From positions 13,908,501 through 13,972,500 of the forward strand of contig CM075652.1 in the NCBI GenBank assembly GCA_037953625.1: 64,000 bases of DNA, in the 5' to 3' direction. This document shows positions 57,422-64,000 of this stretch, one piece after another. Source of the DNA: Crotalaria pallida (lineage: Eukaryota; Streptophyta; Magnoliopsida; Fabales; Fabaceae). The position numbers and the translations under genes are program-made. Numbering within the stretch: the stretch's first letter is position 1; each line of letters opens with the position of its first letter. The notes under the pieces are model-generated. The model ran no database searches, was not told where the DNA came from, and saw only the letters and a list, made by a program, of their open reading frames with translations.

Positions 57422-58431
57422 ATGCCTAAGGGTAAGAGAGTGGCTGTAGGAGGTAGTAGTAGGAAAGGGAAAACATTTGAGTACTCTAAGGCCACTGATC
57501 TTTATGAGAAGATGACTAAGAGGGGTATTGTCCCCGAGACTAGCATGCTATACCTTCTAGAAGGTAATCTTAACTGCCAGGTTGATGGTGTTCGGGAGAT
57601 AGTTGAGGTTAGAGAGGCATTGCAGCTTAATAGGTGTGGCTAGATTTTATTGAAGAGCCTGATGAATTCTTTAGCCGGACAATAGTGTAGGAGTTCTACA
57701 CTAATGCGTGGTGGAGAGCCCAGGATGAAAATGCCCCGAGAGTGTATTATGTGCAGGGGAGAGAGGTGCCATATGATGCGGTGACGATTCGTCGTGTGAT
57801 GAGCTTGTCGGAGTACCCATGCATTGTTGAACCCACCATGTTCGTTTGGCGGAGTTTCTAGGATGATGAGACATACCCTCTTGATATGTTAAAGAGGCAT
57901 TTGTTTTTAGAGGGAAAGGTTTGGAATTTGAATGTTGATGACCGCGTTAAACATGTTAATCAAAAGAATTTGAACGGTCCAACTAGGTTTTGAGTGAGGT
58001 TCATATTGCACAATCTTGCACCGTCTTCTCATGATACTGATATCCAACCAGGGGTGTGTAGGTTGGTGTACGCTCTTCTCAATGGGATTGTGGTGGACGC
58101 GGGGTCCATAATTTCCAAGAAGATGCACCAATTTGCTACGAAAGAGACGGGGTATGTCGGCTTCCCGTGGGTGATACACAAGCTATATACACACTTCGAT
58201 GCGAACTTTGTTGAGGATTTTAGAGACCTCAAAAAGTCACCACGGATGATGTTGCCCACTTGGAACAATTATTTAGAACTAGCTAGGAAAGCATCCAGAG
58301 AGGCACAACCACTACCCCCACGGCCACAACAATACCCACCACCTCCAGCACCGGAGTTTCAGGCAGGTCCCTCTAGTCAGCCGGTTCCGAAACCAGGAGG
58401 CATGAAGGATTTGATGAGGATCAGTCCCTGA
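57422..58431 (+). pseudogene. Athila second ORF (plant transposon-type domain), with stops and a frameshift
   Basis: Starts MPKGKRVAVGGSSRKGK at 57422. The frame shifts near 57637 and continues through stops at about 57687, 57859 and 57991. It is then open to 58431 with a proline-rich tail (PPRPQQYPPPPAPEF). Conserved words (WRAQDENAPRVYYVQGREVP, then AGSIISKKMHQFA) are typical of the ORF that follows pol in Athila-like elements. Function unknown. It may go on to 58673 in another frame. Confidence 0.7.
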
Positions 58432-58673
58432 TGGAGGGACAAGCCAATTTGAGGGATGGGCAAGCCAGTCTTCTCCAGGGGCAGACCAGTGTTCTGCAGG
58501 GTCAGAAGAGCATCAGGCGGAGAGAATCTTGTGCAGCTGAGTTTAACCATAGGGAGCTGCAGAGGAACCGAGCTAGGGATGAGTGCAGCCTAGGGTTTGC
58601 CTTTCAATGTTCCTCCTTAGACGGAGGAAGACTTTGGTTTGCTGGATACATCTTCAGGAGAGGGGATGGATGA

Positions 58674-60257
58674 GGACCACCAATGAGAGGGTGGTTATTT
58701 TTCTGACCTTGCTGATATAACCCCTATGACAGACCTTGTACTTTGAGAATTGTAATAACTTTCTTTTTGTTTTGTTTTTAGGAATTTGCTTTTCTTTAAT
58801 TGCATGTGCATGAGCTTTATAGCACTTGAATTCAATGACCATCAGGTAATAAGTTTGGGGGAGCATCTTCTCTCTTACGGGTGTTAGACATTGTAGCAGG
58901 TGTAAAGGGAAGTGAATTCTGAATTTTTCTTGCATTTTTATTTTGTAGTATAGGTTAGATTAGTTTGCTTGAGGACAGGCAAACCTCTAAGTTTTGGGGA
59001 GTCATACAAAATAAAAAATGATTTTTATGACTTGAATTTTTCTCCCTTTTTGGTGTTGGTTTGTGTCTTGATAAAGGTATGTAATTATTCTAGGCTTAGG
59101 ACTATTTTTCTGATGATAGGTGTAAATACTTGGTTTAAGATTAGACTCACTGATTGTATGATACTGATTTGATTGAGCTGTAAATATGTTGAGAGCTGGT
59201 TATTTTGACAAACTGTTTAGGAAAAGGTGATTAGTGAACCTATACACTGATTAGTGAACCTATACACTGGTTATTTTTAGCTCTGTGAGTTTTTGAGCCT
59301 ATACACGGAAAGGGGCATGTAATTGATGAATATTTGGTTTGGACCCCTATTTCTTTCATGAGTGTGTTTACATTGACTTCGTGTTCTAGAACTTGACTGG
59401 TGACCATTTTGAAATTGATAATTGTTTGCATGCATTAAGATGATTAAGGCACCTAGGAGTGTGTTTTTGTGGACTTCAACTGATTTGGATTGAATATATT
59501 CCCTTAGTTGCCCATTTTGAGCCTTATGAAATGATGATTTTCTTTGATACCCTGCATTGATTGAATAATTTTTGTAAGTACCTTTGAAATTTTGAATGAG
59601 CAATTGAGAGAATGACTCGAGAAAAAAAGGTAAAAAGTGAAAGTGAATTGAAAAAGTGAGTTCTAGTTCTCTTCAAAATAATAAATAAATGAAATGAATG
59701 AAAAAAAAGAAGAGAACGGAACTTAGAAAAAGAGAAGAAGAATAAAAATGATTTTGAGTTGAGTGTGAGTCTTAAATGTATTCATTGCTCATTCATGATT
59801 TTAGAGGAAAAATTTGTTTTTGCATTTTAGCCCTTTGTTTTATTCCTTCTTTCTTATACCCCACCTTACACTTTTAACCATGGCCTCATTACAACCAAAA
59901 TTAAGACCTTTTGATTTTTGTGTGCATTCAATAATTTCGGTGGAGATTTGGGTCTATGGTCAAGCATATGGTAACACTTTGTCATTGTATGAACTTGAGT
60001 TCTTTGAATAGATAACCCTTGATACACATGGGAGATACACTATGAGGTTGAGAGTGTTCACTGATCCTTAGTTCTTTTAGAGTTTGTTATTCTAAACAGT
60101 TTTTGATTGTATTAACTGCTTGTGAAAATAAGTGTTTGAGTCGGTGAGTCGAAGTCCTTAATTAGGTGTGTACATTTTGATTTAAAGGGTAGTCTTGAGT
60201 TTTTGATTTTTTATTTTACTTTTGCCTGGGACATGCAAAATGCTAAGTTTGGGGGAG
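58674..60257 (+). other. Non-coding 3' interior of the Athila derivative with two purine tracts
   Basis: AAGTTTGGGGGAGCAT at about 58850 is an internal tract and AAGTTTGGGGGAG at 60245-60257 is the tract used before the LTR. Between them are AT-rich sequence and a short direct repeat (GATTAGTGAACCTATACACTG twice at 59230-59270). No ORF is supported. Confidence 0.65.
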
Positions 60258-61594
60258 TGATTTGGGTCTAATATATGATGACTTTGAGCATTATTTGACT
60301 CCCTTTTATTATGGATTGGGCTTGTTTCTTAAGCAAGGTTAGGATTTTCTTAGGTTTTTAGGAATATTAGGTAGATTAAGGTCCTTCAACATTTATCCAT
60401 TTTGGGTTTGATTTCAGGTATTTTGAGGCTTAAGTTGATGATTTGTGCAAAGGAATGAAAATGAGCTTTGAAGTCCAAGAGATTGGAGTCAAAATGGAGA
60501 AAAACCAATTTTTGGACTGTTGACCACGCCCAGGCGTGGGCCAAGCACGCCCAGGCCCGTGCGGGTCTAATGACCAAGGAAGGGGTGCAAAACTGCTAAT
60601 TTTGGAGCAGAAGACAGTCAGATCTGCGCCCAGGTGCAAGTATGAGAATGCCTAGGCGCGCGAGTCACGAGCAGGAATTCCCCAATCACAGACAAATCAA
60701 CGCCTAGGCATGGAAGGCGCGCGTGCAGCGATTTTCTAGGATTTTTGATAGATTTAGATGATTTGTTTTAGGATTTACTTTTTCTATTTAAACCAGTTTT
60801 TAGAATTAGCTTAGGGAGCTTTGGAAAGAGGGAGATTACATATTTTCTGAAGAGTTTTAGAGGAGAAGAGGTTGAAGATCCATCAACGGAGGAATCCGGT
60901 ATGAAAATTGAAGACCTATTTGTGGTAATTCCATGTCTATGATTATGAATTCCACTACTTATCTTTCTGTTTATTCTTTAATTATGTGTAACTAAAACCC
61001 TTTGTTAGGAATATGGTGGATTTGCATGGATGATTTTAATTAATTTATGAATTAATGTTTTTCCTTTAAATCAAGTGTTTAATTGTATTTTTAAAGTTAT
61101 ATATGAACCTGATCAATTTATGTTTTGGATTTCTAATTCTTCAATTGGAAGATTAGGGATTAGAATAGGTCTTGCAATCAAACAATATAATTGCTCAACT
61201 TGTAGAAATACTTTTGAGAAATTATATAACAATTAATGGAAGGTTATTTGATGGTTTAATTTCTTAAGGGATTAAGGATTATCAAGTTGAATAATAAACG
61301 ATAATTACACAGGAGGGATCTAGTAATTACCAATTTTGGAATTGTTCTTGATTTATGAAAAACAGAGATTCATAGTTAATAAATAGAAATCCATTTAAAT
61401 TCTGTTTAAATTCTGTTTTGTTTTATTTTATTCAATTCAACCTTAAATAAATTAAACATAAACCCATAGGTTTCACTTAATAACTACGAATTAGGTGATA
61501 ATTAATTGAGAACAATTTGCAATTCCCGAGTTGAACAATAATTTACTTATTCTATATTACTTGCTGACCCGGTATACTTGCCGATAGTCCAACA
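60258..61594 (+). repeat. 3' LTR of the Athila derivative
   Basis: 1337 bp, TGATTTGGGTC ... CCGATAGTCCAACA. It carries the motif cluster 60524-60726 with palindrome centres at about 60531, 60552, 60631, 60653 and 60705 (spacing in doublets 21 and 22 bp). Related to the LTR at 54337-55734 but diverged. Confidence 0.85.
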
Positions 61595-62310
61595 GTACCT
61601 CATGTCGACAACAACAACAAAGGTCATGCATGGAGTAAAGAATAAAGGAACAAAATATAAGCATTAAAATCTAATGCTACCCACTCTTAACAATCTATTG
61701 GCAAGTGAAGCATTGACATGAACCTATTATAAAGATATAGAAGAAGAAGGGAATAAGATAAGACAAGCCTTTGAGTAAAGAAGAAGAAGAATTAAGTTCC
61801 GGAGAAGGAGAAAGAGAAAGAGGGAGTTTTGAATAAGAAGTTTTGGAAAAGAAGAAGGAGGGAGTAATGGAGTGTGTGATGAGGAGAGGAATGTTGTTGA
61901 GAAGGATGGAGTGTATGAAAATATGGGTACAAGGAGGGATATTAAGGGTATTTTGGTATTTTAATAATGTTAGTGGGGTGTGTATAATCACGAATGAGAT
62001 GGCAAAAACCTCGCTCTTTGATAATAGTTGTGGCCTAACTCACCATCCAAAAGGATCATAACAAAAATGGGGTGACATGAGTACATTGTGAGGTTACAAA
62101 ATGAGATGTCAAGTTGGGTTCAATTTAAGGTTTGGTTCGGATTTTCTTAACATCAACCATAATATAAACACCTTAATTTAGACATGTTTTTATGAAAAAT
62201 AAAAATATAAAACTTTATCTCTCCTAAAACATCTTTCCCTATGAAACTTAGTCATTTTTGTATTCTTATCCTCAGCCCTAAGGACTAAGGTTAAGCAAAC
62301 CGCAATTTAA
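61595..62310. other. Intergenic DNA
   Basis: A GA-rich stretch (61735-61870) gives an open frame on the minus strand (61695-61991) that looks like low-complexity sequence, not a gene. Confidence 0.4.
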
Positions 62311-62680
62311 AATAGTATTGACAATTAGAGCATGTGCCAACGAGGCTCGCCCGCAATTTTTTGTTGACAGGACATGAATTTTATGTCCAATTTTTAGTTT
62401 ATGTCCGCTCGCCGATTCCATTTTTGCGGGCATCACTGGGCGGGTTGCAGGCGGTCGCCCACATGAAAATAAAAAATAAAAATATATATTAACATAGTAA
62501 AAGTTACTAATAATTTTTAATTGTTGGAGTGTTTTAGTGTCTATATAAATTTGTCATAGTAATTGTTGGTGGGCAAGGCATACATGATATTTTGACCCTA
62601 TATTTTCTGATGGGAGGACACAAATGCGGGCATTTTGCGGGTGCAGGCCAAGTTCACCCGCCCTAATTGTCAATACTATT
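62311..62680. mobile_element. Small inverted-repeat element (MITE-like), 370 bp
   Basis: AATAGTATTGACAATTAG at 62311-62328 is inverted perfectly at 62663-62680. GC-rich words (GCCCGC, GGGCGG) occur inside both ends, unlike the AT-rich DNA around. No coding capacity. Target duplication not clear. Confidence 0.6.
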
Positions 62681-63629
62681 TAAAACAACATTAATATGTT
62701 ACATGTATATCTAGAATTGACATATAGGTGTATATGTATATATATGTGTGTGTCTCTCTCTCAAGTTTTTACCATGTTGAGGCTGTCAGATATCAGTAAA
62801 TTCTTGATTTTTCAGGTTAGTTGTTCACGGTAATGGCCTAATGGGCATTACCGAGTACAATTTATGCTTTGACTTCGTGTGCTGATTTTGACACTATTCC
62901 ATTTGGAATGGATCTTAGTACTCATCATTCATCAGTGATAGTCCCTCTTAAAGCGAGTTTAAGTTAGCCAATATGCCGTCATGAACTCTTCAAGATTTGA
63001 TGATAACAAAGTAACAAACCTTGCTGACTTTAACATCTGTAAATTCTCTTACCCACAATTGATCTTAAATTGATTAGCACATGGGAAGGGCACTGTTTTA
63101 ACCTCACATAGACCATCAAGTTGTTAGTTTGAATAAGCATGATTATGTGGCACGTTTTTGGGTTGGTTTGACATAAAATAAAAGAGAACAAAATAAAAAT
63201 CATTTAGGTTCAAATAGAACTTGAACACTGAACAGTTAAACCCTTGCACAACCCTTTCAAAGTCTAAAGAGAGAAGCAGCTGGAGGGAGCATGCACAATG
63301 TTATGTAGTAGTGTGTTGCTAACTTGCTATACATAGAGAACATACCATGTTGTTCACACATTGGATGTATTTGGATATCTATAATTGAACTTGACAAGAT
63401 CATGTCACTGGTATATACATTTATCTGCATTTCTACATGTATTTCATCAACATACAATACATGCAAGAAAGATGAAGCTAGACATAAATGTTCTTAAGTT
63501 TATTGTAAGTAAAGGTTAAACTTTCAGTTAAGCAGAGCTTATTATCCCTTCCAAGTATATGTATAGATAGAAAAGAAAGTTAATAGACTAAGACTGAATA
63601 TTACTTCTTAAACTGCTTAGCCAGAGTTC
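62681..63629. other. Intergenic DNA and 3' flank of the LONGIFOLIA-type gene
   Basis: No second gene is supported. The part next to 63629 should hold the 3' UTR of the minus-strand gene. Confidence 0.45.
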
Positions 63630-64000
63630 CTACATGGGATACTGCAGTTGCCTGCAATGCCTACCAGGATAGTTAGCTACTTCACCTCTCACGACTTCAG
63701 TTATCAAATCTTTAAATATCAACCGTTCGATATCCAGCACAACATTTGGCATCTCTCTGTTAGAGTCTGTGTAAATCGTCGGTTGATGCATCAAATCTTC
63801 CCATAAGAGGCTTGTCAAATACTCATCCTCATCAACCAGGCTGACATTCCTATTTTTATGTTGTAACTGATCTATTTCTGTGCAAAGCTCATCCAAAAGT
63901 TGTTGTCCTTTCAGTTTTCTTCCCACCGGTTGATTTGGCATGGGCCACGGAATGGAAGAGCTCTCCAATATTAGCTTTTGAACTAGAATGTCATTCACAA
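63630..64000 (-). CDS. LONGIFOLIA/TRM-type protein, C-terminal part (partial)
   Basis: The last about 122 residues of a protein whose beginning lies beyond the right edge. The frame enters from the edge (VNDILVQKLI) and ends GRHCRQLQYPM at a TAG stop. Conserved words of the DUF4378 end of LONGIFOLIA and TON1-recruiting-motif proteins are visible: LLDELCTEIDQLQ, DEDEYLTSLLWEDLM and VVLDIERLIFKDLITEVV. Known role of the family: microtubule-associated proteins that promote polar cell elongation and shape leaves and seeds. The frame looks intact, so the gene may be functional. Which paralogue it is cannot be told from the tail. Confidence 0.82.
   Translation of the reverse strand, partial: VNDILVQKLILESSSIPWPMPNQPVGRKLKGQQLLDELCTEIDQLQHKNRNVSLVDEDEYLTSLLWEDLMHQPTIYTDSNREMPNVVLDIERLIFKDLITEVVRGEVANYPGRHCRQLQYPM

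Larger units (their letters stand above)
55735..61594 (+). mobile_element. Athila derivative, plus strand, RT-RNase H-integrase deleted, 5' end missing
   Basis: It begins inside gag next to the other element and has a gag-protease remnant. It then jumps directly to the post-pol segment (GACGTTAAACAAGCGC near 56709). It keeps an Athila-type second ORF (57422-58431), a purine tract and a 1337-bp LTR ending AGTCCAACA. It belongs to the same broad family as 51724-55734 (related LTR ends) but has opposite orientation. Confidence 0.8.

Noticed and set aside
61695..61991. 98-residue minus-strand ORF
   Set aside because: Translation of a GA/TC-rich tract; no domain and no conserved start.

Overview
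This is plant nuclear DNA, AT-rich and packed with nested transposable elements. It is eudicot and most likely legume: SIRE-type copia, Tat, Athila and Tekay-like elements, a legume-style FBD/LRR F-box gene, a CIN-class TCP gene and a LONGIFOLIA-type gene end all point that way, but the species is not proven. Only three host genes can be supported: a three-exon F-box/LRR gene (30391-32097, +), a TCP13/TCP5-like transcription factor (CDS 44745-45761, +) and the 3' end of a LONGIFOLIA/TRM gene running off the right edge (63630-64000, -). They are separate plant genes, not an operon.

Left third: a Tat-lineage Ty3/gypsy element fills 639-21848. It has two 636-bp LTRs, ATTTT target duplications, a tRNA-Asp-type primer site, a broken gag and a pol with dual RNase H. 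It also carries a spliced antisense ORF with a 'putative gypsy-type transposase' domain. A SIRE-like Ty1/copia element (10143-20654, minus strand, two 1530-bp LTRs with no difference seen by eye, CTCCC duplications) is inserted 81 bp upstream of the antisense ORF start.

Middle: an AT-rich, tandemly duplicated region holds a tRNA-derived SINE (23124-23312) and a non-autonomous CACTA element (23602-28669). The CACTA was split by a 3.57-kb solo LTR (24577-28145). Then come the F-box gene, two 5'-truncated LINEs with clear target duplications, tandem AT repeats, G-tract-flanked palindromes, a Mutator-like MITE, three tail-only retroposition scars and the TCP gene.

Right third: an eroded gypsy fragment is broken by a Tekay-like LTR and gag (47930-51723). 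This joins a minus-strand non-autonomous Athila-like element (51724-55734) and a plus-strand Athila derivative that lost its polymerase region (55735-61594). A small inverted-repeat element and the LONGIFOLIA-type 3' end finish the window.

Most striking signal: four retroelement groups each carry their own short inverted-repeat motif, repeatedly placed as doublets 19-23 bp apart centre to centre. The motifs are TTACTCGAGTAA (copia), CTAACCGGTTAG plus variable-arm hairpins around CCCAG (solo LTR), GTAATCGATTAC (Tekay-like LTR) and GCCTAGGC/GCCCAGGC (Athila). The first three share the form NTAMYCGRKTAN with CG at the centre. In the copia element the doublets repeat every 51-53 bp. I know of no named feature that explains this.
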